A stretch of DNA of 64,000 bases from Faecalibacterium prausnitzii (GCF_019967995.1 NZ_CP065377.1:744001-808000); one strand, 5' to 3'; counted from the first letter of the stretch, positions 50,396 through 60,390 are shown. Notes: a model not told the origin generated them from the sequence alone. Numbers and translations are program-made.

Positions 50396-53152
50396 ATGAA
50401 GCAATATCCCGGTTATACCGTCGTGCGCTGCGAGGACTGCCCCGAACAGCACGGTACCCTGACCGTGCTGACCCACGATGTCAGCGGTGCGACCATCCTG
50501 CTGGTGGAGAACGAAGATGTGAACAAGGCGTTCGGCATTGGCTTCGGCACCTTCCCATCGGATGACACGGGTGTGTTCCACATTCTGGAGCACTCGGTGC
50601 TGGCGGGCAGCGAAAAGTACCCGGTGACCTCGCCGTTTTTGCAGCTGCTCAAGAGCAGCATGGCGTCCTTCCTGAACGCGATGACCTTCCCGGATAAGAC
50701 GGTCTACCCCTTCGCCACCCCCAACGAGACCGACTTCCGGAACCTGATGGACGTCTACCTGAACGCGGTGTTCTGCCCGCTGGCCATGGTGGACCGGGCT
50801 GTGTTCGAGCAGGAAGGCTGGCACCGCGATGCCGACGGCACCGTGAGCGGCGTCGTCTACAACGAGATGCAGGGCGCGCTGGCCTCCCCGGATGCACAAT
50901 TGCAGGATGCGCTGGAGCGGGCAATGTTCCCGGATACGGCCTACGGCTTTGTGTCCGGCGGCGACCCGGCCTCCATCCCGGCGCTGACCTATGAGAAGTA
51001 CCAGCGGGTGTACCGCCGCCATTACAGCGCCGACAACTGCTGTGTGACCCTGTACGGCAGGATGGATATGGCCGAAAAACTGGCCTTCCTGGATGAACAC
51101 TACCTGAGCAGGATGCCCAAGGGCACCAGCCAGCCCAGACTGACGCTGCAGGACGAGCAGCCGGGCGTCTGCGTGAACATCCCGTACTATACCGAAAAGC
51201 CGGAGGCCGACCAGGTGCAGTGTGCGCTGGCCTGGTACACCGGCGCATTTGCCGACCGGGAACGCCAGCTGGGCGTGGAGATCCTGCTGGATGCGCTGCT
51301 GGGGTCGAACCAGTCGCCGCTGAAGGCTGCGCTGCTGGAACAGCAGCTGGGGGCCGACATCGACATCGGCTTTGATGACAGCACGTTGCAGCCCACGCTG
51401 GAACTGGTGCTGCGCGGTGCCACCGAGGAGACCGCAGGCCGGTTTGCGGCCGGGGTCCGGAGCGCCGTGGACGACATCCTGGCCGAGGGCATCCCGGAAG
51501 ACCTGCTGCTGGCCAGCCTGAACGCGGCAGAGTTCGCCTCGCTGGAGCGGCCGGGCAGCCTGCCCGACGGTGTGCTGGACGCCATCCATGCAGCGACCGG
51601 CTGGCTCCACGCCGGGGACCCGACCCTGCTGCTCCACACGGACCAGCTCTTCGCCGCCCTGCGGGAGAAGATGGCCTCCGGCTGGTTCAACGACTTGCTG
51701 CGGGAGCTGTTCGCGGCTGCGCCGGTGCAGGTCATTCAGGTGCCGACCCTGCCCAAGGCGGAAGAACCCGATGCAGCCCCGGCCCGTACCGACGGCAAGC
51801 TGGCACTGGACCATCCGCTGACGGTGGCAGACCTGGGCGAGGGCAGCCCCAGCGCCGAGGGCGCTGTGGGCAGCGTGGCCGGTGCGGAGCTGCTGCACCA
51901 TCCCTCCAAAGGCAGTTTGTATCTGAACATTTACTATGACCTCGGCGGGCTGACCACCGAAGAAGTGCAGTATCTCGACCTGCTGACCGATGTGCTGGAC
52001 GAGCTGGACACTCCGCGCCACACGGCCCGCGAGCTGAACACCCTGCGCAGCACCTGGCTGGGCGACAGCCAGGCCTGCATCAGCTTCTGGACCGGGCGGC
52101 AGGCGGGGAACCCCTGCCACGCAAAGCTCACCCTGAACATGAGCCTGCTGGAGCGCAGTCTGGAAAAGGCTGTGGAACTCGGCGGCGAGTGGCTGTATGA
52201 GACCCGGCTGACCGGCGCAAAGGCCGAAGCGGCCTTCGCCCGTGTGCTGAGCCAGCAGAAGCTGAACATGGAGCAGCAGTTCCTCCAGATGGGCAACCAG
52301 TACGCCGCCGTGCGCGCCGGGAGCCACTATTCGGTGGAGTATGCGCTGAGCGAGGCATGCAGCGGCGTGACAGGGTATCACTTCCTGTGCGCGCTGCTGG
52401 AACAGGCCGACTGGGCCGACCTGGGCCGGAAGCTGGAAGCCGTGCGGGAAAAGGTGCTGCACCACGCAGCCCTGACAATCAGCCTGCACGGCAGCGAGGA
52501 TGCCCGGAAGCAGCTGGAAGCCCTGCTGCCCGGCAGTGCCTTTGCCGAGGGAATGCGTTCGCCCGCCCGGCCCTACACCCAGGCGCTGACGGCTCCGGTG
52601 AACGAAGCCTTCATCATCGACGGCGGGGTGAACTACGACATCCTGACCTGGCCGCAGGAGCGGAAGCCGGAGCGCCGGGTGCTGGCCCGCGTGATGAGCT
52701 ACGAGTATCTGTGGCACCACATCCGCGAGGTGGGCGGCGCGTACGGCACCGGCATGGTGACCCGCGCCGAGACGGAGTATCTGTATACCTACCGTGACCC
52801 GCATCTGGCCGAGAGCTACGAGACCTTTGCAAAGGGCCCGGCGGAACTGGCCGCCCGCGCGTACACCGAAAAGGACCTGACGGATTCCATCGTGGGCACC
52901 GTCTCCGAGATGGACAAGCCCATGAAACCCAGCGCAGAGGCGCGGGACCTTGACCGCCGGTACTTCTGCGGCATCACCGACGCGATGCTGGCCGCAGACC
53001 GCAAGGCCCTGTGCAGCGTAGACGCTGCCGCGCTGAAGGCCATGGCCGCAGAGCTGGGCACCGCGATGCAGCACGGCACCCGCGTGGCCTTTGGCAGCAA
53101 GGAGGCTGTGGAAGGCGCAAAAGGCCTGTTCGACCGCATCGAGACGCTGTAA
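50396..53152 (+). CDS. M16C family metallopeptidase (presequence-protease/falcilysin-like)
   Basis: A 918-residue zinc peptidase. The inverted zinc motif HILEH is at 62-66, with the third ligand expected in VVYNEMQGAL (about 135-145). Four repeats of the insulinase fold form a closed chamber that degrades peptides. No signal peptide, so it acts in the cytosol. It resembles PreP/falcilysin rather than two-subunit M16B proteins. AAGGAG precedes the ATG. Single-gene unit. Confidence 0.94.
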   Translation: MKQYPGYTVVRCEDCPEQHGTLTVLTHDVSGATILLVENEDVNKAFGIGFGTFPSDDTGVFHILEHSVLAGSEKYPVTSPFLQLLKSSMASFLNAMTFPDKTVYPFATPNETDFRNLMDVYLNAVFCPLAMVDRAVFEQEGWHRDADGTVSGVVYNEMQGALASPDAQLQDALERAMFPDTAYGFVSGGDPASIPALTYEKYQRVYRRHYSADNCCVTLYGRMDMAEKLAFLDEHYLSRMPKGTSQPRLTLQDEQPGVCVNIPYYTEKPEADQVQCALAWYTGAFADRERQLGVEILLDALLGSNQSPLKAALLEQQLGADIDIGFDDSTLQPTLELVLRGATEETAGRFAAGVRSAVDDILAEGIPEDLLLASLNAAEFASLERPGSLPDGVLDAIHAATGWLHAGDPTLLLHTDQLFAALREKMASGWFNDLLRELFAAAPVQVIQVPTLPKAEEPDAAPARTDGKLALDHPLTVADLGEGSPSAEGAVGSVAGAELLHHPSKGSLYLNIYYDLGGLTTEEVQYLDLLTDVLDELDTPRHTARELNTLRSTWLGDSQACISFWTGRQAGNPCHAKLTLNMSLLERSLEKAVELGGEWLYETRLTGAKAEAAFARVLSQQKLNMEQQFLQMGNQYAAVRAGSHYSVEYALSEACSGVTGYHFLCALLEQADWADLGRKLEAVREKVLHHAALTISLHGSEDARKQLEALLPGSAFAEGMRSPARPYTQALTAPVNEAFIIDGGVNYDILTWPQERKPERRVLARVMSYEYLWHHIREVGGAYGTGMVTRAETEYLYTYRDPHLAESYETFAKGPAELAARAYTEKDLTDSIVGTVSEMDKPMKPSAEARDLDRRYFCGITDAMLAADRKALCSVDAAALKAMAAELGTAMQHGTRVAFGSKEAVEGAKGLFDRIETL

Positions 53153-53165
53153 CACAAGATAAAAG

Positions 53166-53230
53166 AAGAGATCCCCCGGCGGCTGGAACGCTCTGAACGG
53201 AGAGCGGCCCGGCTGACCGGGGGATCTTTT
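53166..53230. terminator. Terminator between the peptidase and the glycan cassette
   Basis: AGATCCCCCGG pairs with CCGGGGGATCT around a longer, partly paired loop, with T-runs on the + side. Confidence 0.85.
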
Positions 53231-53236
53231 GCTTTT

Positions 53237-54172
53237 TTACGGAGCGTCGTCCAGCGTTTCGGCGATGACATAGCGGGGGCGGCGCTTGACTTCGTCGTAG
53301 ATCTTGGCGAGGTAGTAGCCGATGATGCCGAGGCTGAACATGAGCAGTGTGCCGGTGAAGAGCTGCAGCAGGATGACCGTGGTGAAGCCTTCGAGCGCTT
53401 CGCCTGCAAGATAGCGGAATAACGCCTCACCGCCCACCAGAAGGGTGGCAATCAACATCAGAAAGCCCATCAGGATGACGAGGTAGAGCGGGGCCGACGT
53501 GAAGGACGCCAGGCTGGAAATGGCGTAGCGGATGAGGCTGAAGGCAGACCAGCTGCTCTGCCCGGCAGTGCGGGGCTGGACGTCGAACTCCACCCGCGCC
53601 GTGCGGAAGCCCACCCACGCCGAGAGGGCGCGGTAGAAGGTGTCCCGCTCCGGCAGATTCAGCAGGACGAGCACGGCCTTGCGGTCCAGCAGCTTGAAGT
53701 CGGAGCTGCTGCGCAGGTCGGTCTTGGCCGCCTTGCTGATGAGCCTATAGAACCAGCGGGCGGCGGTGCGGTGGGCGGCGCTTTCGGTGCCGCGCTCGCG
53801 CTTGACGCCCTCTACGACTTCGATGCCCTGAGCCCAGAGCCGGTACATTTCGGGGATCGTTTCTACGGGGTGCTGCAAGTCACAGTCCAGCGTGACGCAG
53901 CAGTCGCCGCGGGCGGCCTGCAGCCCGGCGTACAGGGCTGCTTCCTTGCCGAAAGCGCGGGAGAAGCGGATGCCGCGCACCTGCGGGTACGCCTGCGCCG
54001 TCTGGCGGATGACGTCCCAGCTGTTGTCGGTGGAGCCATCGTTGACGAAGAGCACCTCGTAGCGGATGTGGGCGGCGGTGAGGACCTCGGCCAGCCGCCG
54101 GGCCATTTTGGGGATGTTCTCCGCTTCGTTGTGGGCGGGGAGGATGACGGAGAGAAGCGGTTCAGCGGCCAA
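53237..54172 (-). CDS. GtrB-like glycosyltransferase family 2
   Basis: A 311-residue enzyme with LLSVILPAHNEAENIPKM, VNDGSTDNSWD and the metal motif TLDCDLQHP, then two C-terminal helices (about 225-250, 265-290). It should load a sugar onto polyprenyl phosphate. No ATG fits; TTG 54172 has AGGAGG nine bases upstream and overlaps the deacetylase gene by 11 bases. The open frame runs on but without a site. It is last of a three-gene cassette. Confidence 0.88.
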   Translation of the reverse strand: MAAEPLLSVILPAHNEAENIPKMARRLAEVLTAAHIRYEVLFVNDGSTDNSWDVIRQTAQAYPQVRGIRFSRAFGKEAALYAGLQAARGDCCVTLDCDLQHPVETIPEMYRLWAQGIEVVEGVKRERGTESAAHRTAARWFYRLISKAAKTDLRSSSDFKLLDRKAVLVLLNLPERDTFYRALSAWVGFRTARVEFDVQPRTAGQSSWSAFSLIRYAISSLASFTSAPLYLVILMGFLMLIATLLVGGEALFRYLAGEALEGFTTVILLQLFTGTLLMFSLGIIGYYLAKIYDEVKRRPRYVIAETLDDAP

Positions 54173-55058
54173 GGTGTTCGACCTCCTTTCGGCTGAGGGT
54201 GTGCAGGGCATGGGCCTCGACCGCCCGGCCCTCGGACAGGTAGAAGGGGTGAAAATCAGTCTTCTGCGGGTCAAAGAATGGCCCGCCCGGCTCCACGCCG
54301 CCGGGGTGGAAGAGCAGCTCGACCGGCTGGCCGCGTTTCTGCGCCAGACGGAGGTACTGCGGCAGCACGGCCCGGACGCGGTCGGCGTCCATGTGGCCGG
54401 AGAAGAGGATGCCGCAGAACAGGGCCGTGGGGATGCCGCTGCGGCGGAATGCGGGGCGGTCCAGCAGCCAGCAGCCGTTCAGCACGGCCTGCTTGACGGC
54501 ATTGACGGCGGAATAGCTGCCCCAGAGCCGGGGACAGCCGACAAAGGGCGACAGCGGCTCGGCCGGGATGCGCAGATGCTCGACCGGGAGATGGTGGTCG
54601 GCAAGGATATGCAGCAGCGTCCGGAAGACCAGCGGGATCATGTGGGTGTGCTGGTGGCTGTCGATGCGCAGGGGCGTCCCGGCGGGGAAAAGGGCGGCAT
54701 AGGCGAGGAGTTGACGCTCCAGTTCCCGGTAGAGCTGGGCGGCAAAGGCCCTGCGCCGGGGCGTCAGCGAGAGGCGCAGCAGCCCGGTGAAGGAGTTGCA
54801 GAAGCTGCCGTCCGGCCGGACGAGCAGCGGGATCTCCGCAGCGGGGGAAAGGGCTTTGCCCTCCACCAGGTTGAGGTGGACGGCCAGCTTCAGCCCGGAA
54901 GGGCGCAGCGCGGCGACGGCTTCTTCCAGCGAACCGTTGGGCACGATGCTGACGCTGTTCAGGCAGCCGTGGGTCTGGCAGTCCCGGATGAGGGCGTCGC
55001 CGTGGGCGGTCATGCCGTAGTCATCGGCGTGAAAATAGAGGATGGGAAGTTCAGTCAT
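54162..55058 (-). CDS. YdjC/ChbG-like carbohydrate deacetylase
   Basis: A 298-residue protein of the YdjC fold. The metal-binding residues are visible in HADDYGM (N-terminus), VHLNLVEG and DSHQHTHM. Known members remove acetyl groups from chitooligosaccharides. Between two glycosyltransferase genes it probably trims an N-acetyl sugar on a carrier lipid or polymer. ATG 55058 overlaps the previous stop; ATG 55064 is an alternative. Confidence 0.87.
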   Translation of the reverse strand: MTELPILYFHADDYGMTAHGDALIRDCQTHGCLNSVSIVPNGSLEEAVAALRPSGLKLAVHLNLVEGKALSPAAEIPLLVRPDGSFCNSFTGLLRLSLTPRRRAFAAQLYRELERQLLAYAALFPAGTPLRIDSHQHTHMIPLVFRTLLHILADHHLPVEHLRIPAEPLSPFVGCPRLWGSYSAVNAVKQAVLNGCWLLDRPAFRRSGIPTALFCGILFSGHMDADRVRAVLPQYLRLAQKRGQPVELLFHPGGVEPGGPFFDPQKTDFHPFYLSEGRAVEAHALHTLSRKEVEHLGR

Positions 55059-56607
55059 CTGCATCGATCCCCTCTCCCGCCCGGATGACGATGGTATCGC
55101 CCAGGACTGCGACCGAACCGGTCTGCGGCCAAAGGGGCATCTGACGGACTTCGTCCAGTGTAAGGAGCTGCTGCTTTTCTGCACGGGTGGCAAAGGCGTA
55201 GTCGGTGGAGCAGTAGTCGTTCAATGCAGCTGTGAGGACGCTCTGGCCCATAGACTGCTTGTCAGCGCGGAGAATGAGGCCGGCCGTGTAGCCGGTCATT
55301 TCCGGGGAGAGGTCGGCGGAGTAAGCCCTGGAATCGGGCAGGTGGCCGATGACGGCGATTTGGGTGCAGGCGTCCGCGCCGTCCAGCTGCTCGATGCGGT
55401 CTGCAATGCGCAGAAGGGTGCCGTAGGAGCGTTCATAGCTCATCTGGGACAGGTGATAGCAGACATTGGCCAGCACGATGCAGTAAAAGACGATGGCCCC
55501 GCCCACGAGGAGGATGGCCCAGCTCCGGAGCGCGGAAGCGCGCGGGGAAAGACCGTCCAGCCGCTCGTAGAACAGCACGAAGCACAGATAAAAGGCGGCG
55601 TAGCCCATGGTCATCAGGTTGTGGTAATCGACCCAGGGGTTGAGGAAATAGAGGGCCGCGGCCCCCAGCGGCAGTGCGGCCAGATAGACGAGCAGGAGCC
55701 AAAAGCGGGCCGGGTCGTGCCAAAGGGCCTGCTGTACGAGGGTGGTCAGCAGGAAAACGGCCAGCAGGGCAAAGACCAGAACGTTGAGCACAAACCAGAC
55801 CGTGAGGCCGTTGTGCAGGTCAAAGAAGAAGCGGAAGAAGCGGGTGATGCAGCCATGCAGAGCCGACCAGAGATGGAGCGAACCGACGGTGTCGAAGCCC
55901 TGATAGTCGGACAGGGCGGTGCCGGAAAAAGCCAGAACCAGCTGCAGGGCCACAGCATAGACCGCTCCGGCCAGCACACCGCCTGCCAGAAACCGCCCCG
56001 CACTGCGGAGGGACGCGGCAGCGCTGCGGCGGTGAAAGAGCAGATCGTCCAGCAGCCAGACCAGAAGCAGGGTGATGGTGACGGTCAGATAAGCCTGATA
56101 GATGCCCACGGAGAACCACAGGCAGGCTGCCCCCGCGAAGAAGGAACGCCGACCCGGCCGGGTGAGCAGAAGCACACTGAGGCAGGCGGCCAGCATGGCC
56201 AGACAGTAGCCGTCGGCGACGTATTCATAGGCAAAGGTGGAGGTGACGGTGGGGAAGACCGCGATCAAAGCCCCGGTCAGCACCAGCGCCACCGGATTTT
56301 TCAGGTGCAGCAGCGCCGCCACGCAGACCGCCGAACCAGCCAGGAACAACAAGCCCAGCAGCAGGTTCAGCCATGGCAGGTCGTAATAGGAGCTGAGCCC
56401 GCAGGCCAGCGAGAGAAAATAGCGGCCATATTGCAGCATCTGCTGGGCATCGTACCGGAAGACGAGGGAATCCCAGTTGGGGAGCCAGTTGGCCATTTTA
56501 TAAAAGTGCGCGAGCAGGCCGAACCCGAAGGCGGAGAAAAACACGAGCCGCCATTCGGGCCGGAACCTGCGGGCAAGCTGCGCAGGCAGCTGATCGGGGT
56601 GTACCAT
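55051..56607 (-). CDS. GtrII-like membrane glucosyltransferase
   Basis: A 518-residue integral membrane protein with at least ten helices and an extracellular C-terminal part (about 400-518). It looks like the glucosyltransferase (GtrII) domain family that transfers sugar from polyprenyl phosphate to surface polysaccharide outside the cell; an early acidic loop (KMANWLPNWDSLVFRYDAQQM) fits the GT-C active site. First gene of the cassette, next to the prophage. Confidence 0.82.
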   Translation of the reverse strand: MVHPDQLPAQLARRFRPEWRLVFFSAFGFGLLAHFYKMANWLPNWDSLVFRYDAQQMLQYGRYFLSLACGLSSYYDLPWLNLLLGLLFLAGSAVCVAALLHLKNPVALVLTGALIAVFPTVTSTFAYEYVADGYCLAMLAACLSVLLLTRPGRRSFFAGAACLWFSVGIYQAYLTVTITLLLVWLLDDLLFHRRSAAASLRSAGRFLAGGVLAGAVYAVALQLVLAFSGTALSDYQGFDTVGSLHLWSALHGCITRFFRFFFDLHNGLTVWFVLNVLVFALLAVFLLTTLVQQALWHDPARFWLLLVYLAALPLGAAALYFLNPWVDYHNLMTMGYAAFYLCFVLFYERLDGLSPRASALRSWAILLVGGAIVFYCIVLANVCYHLSQMSYERSYGTLLRIADRIEQLDGADACTQIAVIGHLPDSRAYSADLSPEMTGYTAGLILRADKQSMGQSVLTAALNDYCSTDYAFATRAEKQQLLTLDEVRQMPLWPQTGSVAVLGDTIVIRAGEGIDADD

Positions 56608-56715
56608 AAAAAACCTCCGAAGGTCGGAATGGAACGAATTTTAGATATAGTATAAACCATTTGAAAATTATACGCCAGCCCATTTTTATGCTTTTCCTTA
56701 AAAAATTGAGGGCAG

Positions 56716-56758
56716 ATCCCCCTGCTTGCGGAAAAAGAACGCTGACAGGGGGATTTTT
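56716..56758 (+). terminator. Terminator with no upstream + strand gene
   Basis: ATCCCCCTG pairs with CAGGGGGAT, with inner GCG/CGC, followed by TTTTT on the + strand. The gene to the left is on the minus strand, so this may insulate the prophage or mark its left edge. The rest of 56608-56886 has no gene; a weak promoter (TTGCGA 56831, TATTAT 56852) may drive the phage genes. Confidence 0.65.
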
Positions 56759-56886
56759 ACACGGCGAGATTGTACAGAATGGAAAACAAATTTGAAAAAT
56801 TACAGATTGGGCCTGCGAAAGGTTGCACTGTTGCGAAAAGATGATTGGTGGTATTATGTTGTCAAACCAAAACGAAAGGATGTGAA

Positions 56887-57183
56887 ATGAACCGAATGGC
56901 GCAGAAGATACGACCTTCGGCGGGCAAGGGGCTGGACAACCTGCACCGCGCCACGGACACGCTGAGCACGATGCTGGCGCAGGAGGTGAAGGAGCTGAAC
57001 ACCCGTCAGAAAGCGGCCCGCCGCGACGGTGCAGAGGCGGCCGGGACCATGAAGGGCCTGAAGGAAGCCACTGCGGTGCTCAAAGATCTGGCCGCTGTGG
57101 CCAAGGCGCTGAACGAACAGGGCGCAGATGCAGAGGGCCGGGAGTGCGGCGTGGTGCTGCTGCCGCCGGTGGAGGATGTATGA
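56887..57183 (+). CDS. Small phage protein, possible small terminase subunit
   Basis: A 98-residue, mostly helical, charged protein. Position directly before and overlapping (ATGA) the large terminase is where the small subunit normally lies, but no helix-turn-helix is evident. ATG 56887 follows GAAAGGA. Function is inferred from position only. Confidence 0.6.
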   Translation: MNRMAQKIRPSAGKGLDNLHRATDTLSTMLAQEVKELNTRQKAARRDGAEAAGTMKGLKEATAVLKDLAAVAKALNEQGADAEGRECGVVLLPPVEDV

Positions 57184-58625
57184 AGACAGGAACGAATGTG
57201 CCAGTCGTCTGGCGGCCCCAGCCCCGGCAGAGGGAGTTCATGCGCAGACCGGAGCCGGAGGCTCTCTACGGCGGCGCGGCAGGCGGCGGCAAGAGCGATG
57301 CGCTCATCATCGAGGCGCTGCGGCAGGTGCAGATCCCGCACTACCGGGGGCTCATCCTGCGCAAGACCTTTCCCCAGCTGAGCGACCTTGTGGACAAGAG
57401 TCTGGTCTACTACCGCCGGGCCTTCCCGGAGGCGCAGTACAACGCCACGAGCCATGTGTGGGTCTTCCCCAGCGGGGCAAAGATCTACTTCGGCTCGATG
57501 CAGTACACCAAGGACCGCACGAATTATCAGGGCAAGGCCTTTGATTTCATCGGCTTCGACGAGCTGACCCACTTCGAGTGGGAGGAGTACAGCTACATGA
57601 TGAGCCGCAACCGCCCCACCGGGCCCGGTACGCGGGTGTACCTGCGGGCCACCACCAACCCCGGCGGCGTCGGCCACGGCTGGGTCAAGGCACGGTTCAT
57701 CACCCCGGCCCCGCCCGGCACTCCCATCGTGGAAGCGTTCCCGGTGCGGATGCCGGACGGGACGGAAAAGGTGCTGCAGCGGGCGCGGGTGTTCATCCCA
57801 TCCAGCGTCTTTGACAACCCGGCCCTGCTGGAAAACGACCCGGATTACCTTGCAAGTCTGGCCTCTCTGCCCGAAGCGGAAAAGCAGGCCCTGCTCTATG
57901 GCAGCTGGGACAGTTTCTCCGGTCAGGTGTTCACCGAGTGGCGGAACGACCCCGCCCACTATCAGGACCAGCGCTGGACCCATGTGATCGCACCGTTCCC
58001 CATCCCGAAGCACTGGAAGATCTACCGCGGGTTCGACTTCGGGTTTTCGAAGCCGTTCTCGGTGGGGTGGTACGCGGCGGATGAGGAAGGGCGGCTCTAC
58101 CGCATCAAAGAGCTGTACGGCTGCACAGGCCGCCCGAACGAGGGGCTGCGGATCGACCCGGTGGAGCAGGCCCGGCGCATCCGGGAGGTGGAGCAGAACG
58201 ACCCGCAGCTGCGCGGCCGGGTCATTCAGGGCATTGCAGACCCGGCCATCTTCGACGAGAGCCGGGGCGAGAGCATCGCCGCCATGATGGAGCGGGGGCC
58301 GAACTTCCTGCACTGGATGCCCGGCGACCACACCCGACTGGCCGGTAAGATGCAGTTCCACTACCGGCTGGCGTTTGACGGAGAGGGGCGGCCCATGTTT
58401 CAGGTATTCGATACTTGCAGGCACTTCCTGCGCACCATCCCGAATCTGGTATACGACGAGAGCAACGTGGAGGACATCGACACCCGGCAGGAAGACCACA
58501 TTTACGACGAATGCCGGTATGTTCTGATGGAACACCCCATCTCGCCGCCCCGGCGCACGGCCCGCCCGCCGGTGGGGGACGACCCGCTGGAACTGCACCG
58601 GCAGGCAAGGTTTTATCGGATCTAG
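57180..58625 (+). CDS. Phage terminase large subunit
   Basis: A 481-residue DNA-packaging motor. ATPase: adenine motif WRPQPRQREF, Walker A GGAAGGGKS (31-39), Walker B FDFIGFDE (121-128), coupling motif ATTNPGG. Nuclease domain in the C-terminal half begins at YRGFDFGFSKPFSVGW. It pumps DNA into the empty head and cuts it. GGAGG precedes the ATG, which overlaps the previous gene. Confidence 0.95.
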   Translation: MKTGTNVPVVWRPQPRQREFMRRPEPEALYGGAAGGGKSDALIIEALRQVQIPHYRGLILRKTFPQLSDLVDKSLVYYRRAFPEAQYNATSHVWVFPSGAKIYFGSMQYTKDRTNYQGKAFDFIGFDELTHFEWEEYSYMMSRNRPTGPGTRVYLRATTNPGGVGHGWVKARFITPAPPGTPIVEAFPVRMPDGTEKVLQRARVFIPSSVFDNPALLENDPDYLASLASLPEAEKQALLYGSWDSFSGQVFTEWRNDPAHYQDQRWTHVIAPFPIPKHWKIYRGFDFGFSKPFSVGWYAADEEGRLYRIKELYGCTGRPNEGLRIDPVEQARRIREVEQNDPQLRGRVIQGIADPAIFDESRGESIAAMMERGPNFLHWMPGDHTRLAGKMQFHYRLAFDGEGRPMFQVFDTCRHFLRTIPNLVYDESNVEDIDTRQEDHIYDECRYVLMEHPISPPRRTARPPVGDDPLELHRQARFYRI

Positions 58626-58638
58626 AAAGGAGTAGATT

Positions 58639-60390
58639 TTGGATATCGTGGAAGAAAAACTGCCCATCGGGCCGGAGGAGGTCGCAGAGGCGGCGGCTGT
58701 TCTGCAAAAGTACAAGGCAGGCAAGGCAGCGCTCGACAAACGGCTGGTGGACAACGAACTGTGGTTCCGGATGGGGCACTGGAAAAATTACCAGAACCCG
58801 ATGATGGAGGGCAAGCCCCAGCCGTCCAGCGGGTGGCTGTTCAACTCCATCGCCAACAAACACGCCGACGCGATGGACAACTACCCGGCCCCGAATGTGC
58901 TGCCTCGCGCGGCAGACGACGAACAGACTGCGCGGGTGCTTTCCAGCATCCTGCCGGTGGTGCTGGAACAGGCCGATTATGAGCAGGTGTACAGCGACAC
59001 CTGGTGGCGCAAGCTCAAGCAGGGCACCGGCGTCAAGGGCGTCTTCTGGGACCCGGAAGCGCACGGCGGCCTGGGCGAGATCGCCATCCGGCCCATGAAT
59101 CTGCTCATGCTCTACTGGGAGCCGGGCGTGGAGGATATCCAGACATCGCCGAACTTTTTCTCGCTGCGGATGGAGAACACCAGACAGCTGGAGACCCGCT
59201 GGCCCCAGCTCAAGGGCCACAGCGCCAGTGTGCTGGATGTGCCCCGGTTCCTCCACGACGGCGGGCTGGACACCACCGAAAAGAGCGTCGTGGTGGACTG
59301 GTACTACAAAAAGCCGGACGCCGAGGGCCGGGTGCTGCTGCACTACTGCAAGTTCTGCAATGGGGTGGTGCTCTACGCCAGCGAGAACGACCCGGCGCTG
59401 GCCGGGCGCGGATTCTATGACCACGGCAAGTATCCGTTCGTGTTCGACCCGCTGTTCATGGAGGAGGACAGCCCGGCGGGCTTCGGATACATTGATGTGA
59501 TGAAGGAGTGCCAGACCGCCATCGACCGGATGAACCATGCGATGGACGAGAACGTCCTGCTCGCCTCGAAGCAGCGGTATGTGCTGAGCGACACGGCCGG
59601 TGTGAACGAAGAAGAACTGGCAGACCTCTCGCGGGATATCGTCCATGTAGTGGGGCGGCTGGGCGACGACAGCTTCCGCCCCTTGCAGACGGCGGGCCTG
59701 CAGGGCAACAGCCTGAGCTACCGCAACAGCCGCATCGAGGAGCTGAAGGAGATCTCCGGCAACCGCGATATGACCCAGGGCGGCACCGCTGGCGGGGTGA
59801 CGGCGGCTTCGGCCATTGCCGCCTTACAGGAAGCAGGCTCGAAGCTGAGCCGGGATATGCTCAAGAGCGCATACCGCGCTTTTGCCAGGGAGTGTTACCT
59901 CATCCTGGACCTGATGCGGCAGTTCTACGACGAAGAGCGGGTCTTCCGCATCGTGGGGGCCGCAGGCCAGAACGAGTTCGTGCCCTTTTCCGGGGCCGCG
60001 CTCCGCCCGCAGCCGGCCGGCACCGTGGGCGGGGTGGAGCTGGGCAGCCGCGAACCGGTCTTCGACATCGTGGTGAGCGCCGAGAAGAAATCGACCTTCA
60101 GCCGTCTGAGCCAGAACGAGACCGCCAAGGAGTGCTATCAGCTGGGCTTCTTTGCCCCGGCCAACGCCGATGCAGCTCTGGCAGCGCTGGAGATGATGGA
60201 TTTTGAGGGCATCGAGAAAGTCCGCCAGCGGGTGCGGCAGAACGGTACGCTGGCCATGCAGCTGGCCGTTTTGCAGAGCCGGTTGACGGCGCAGGAACAG
60301 CCGGGGAAGGCCGCTGTGACCGGCCCCGCAGACAATTTGAGCACAAAGGCCGCGGCAGATGCCATGGGCCTTGGAAAGGAGAACCGATGA
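58639..60390 (+). CDS. Phage portal protein
   Basis: A 583-residue protein, as expected for the dodecameric ring at the DNA entry vertex; it follows the terminase by 13 bases. It carries typical portal features: an early conserved tryptophan-rich region (NELWFRMGHWKNYQNP), a long middle domain and a C-terminal helical wing. The start is TTG 58639 with AAAGGAG upstream. Assignment rests on order, length and general pattern. Confidence 0.85.
   Translation: MDIVEEKLPIGPEEVAEAAAVLQKYKAGKAALDKRLVDNELWFRMGHWKNYQNPMMEGKPQPSSGWLFNSIANKHADAMDNYPAPNVLPRAADDEQTARVLSSILPVVLEQADYEQVYSDTWWRKLKQGTGVKGVFWDPEAHGGLGEIAIRPMNLLMLYWEPGVEDIQTSPNFFSLRMENTRQLETRWPQLKGHSASVLDVPRFLHDGGLDTTEKSVVVDWYYKKPDAEGRVLLHYCKFCNGVVLYASENDPALAGRGFYDHGKYPFVFDPLFMEEDSPAGFGYIDVMKECQTAIDRMNHAMDENVLLASKQRYVLSDTAGVNEEELADLSRDIVHVVGRLGDDSFRPLQTAGLQGNSLSYRNSRIEELKEISGNRDMTQGGTAGGVTAASAIAALQEAGSKLSRDMLKSAYRAFARECYLILDLMRQFYDEERVFRIVGAAGQNEFVPFSGAALRPQPAGTVGGVELGSREPVFDIVVSAEKKSTFSRLSQNETAKECYQLGFFAPANADAALAALEMMDFEGIEKVRQRVRQNGTLAMQLAVLQSRLTAQEQPGKAAVTGPADNLSTKAAADAMGLGKENR

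Noticed and set aside
50246..53155. 969-codon open frame on the minus strand opposite the M16C peptidase gene
   Set aside because: It is the mirror of a GC-rich coding frame with no domain pattern or ribosome binding site, while the + strand frame has the HILEH motif.
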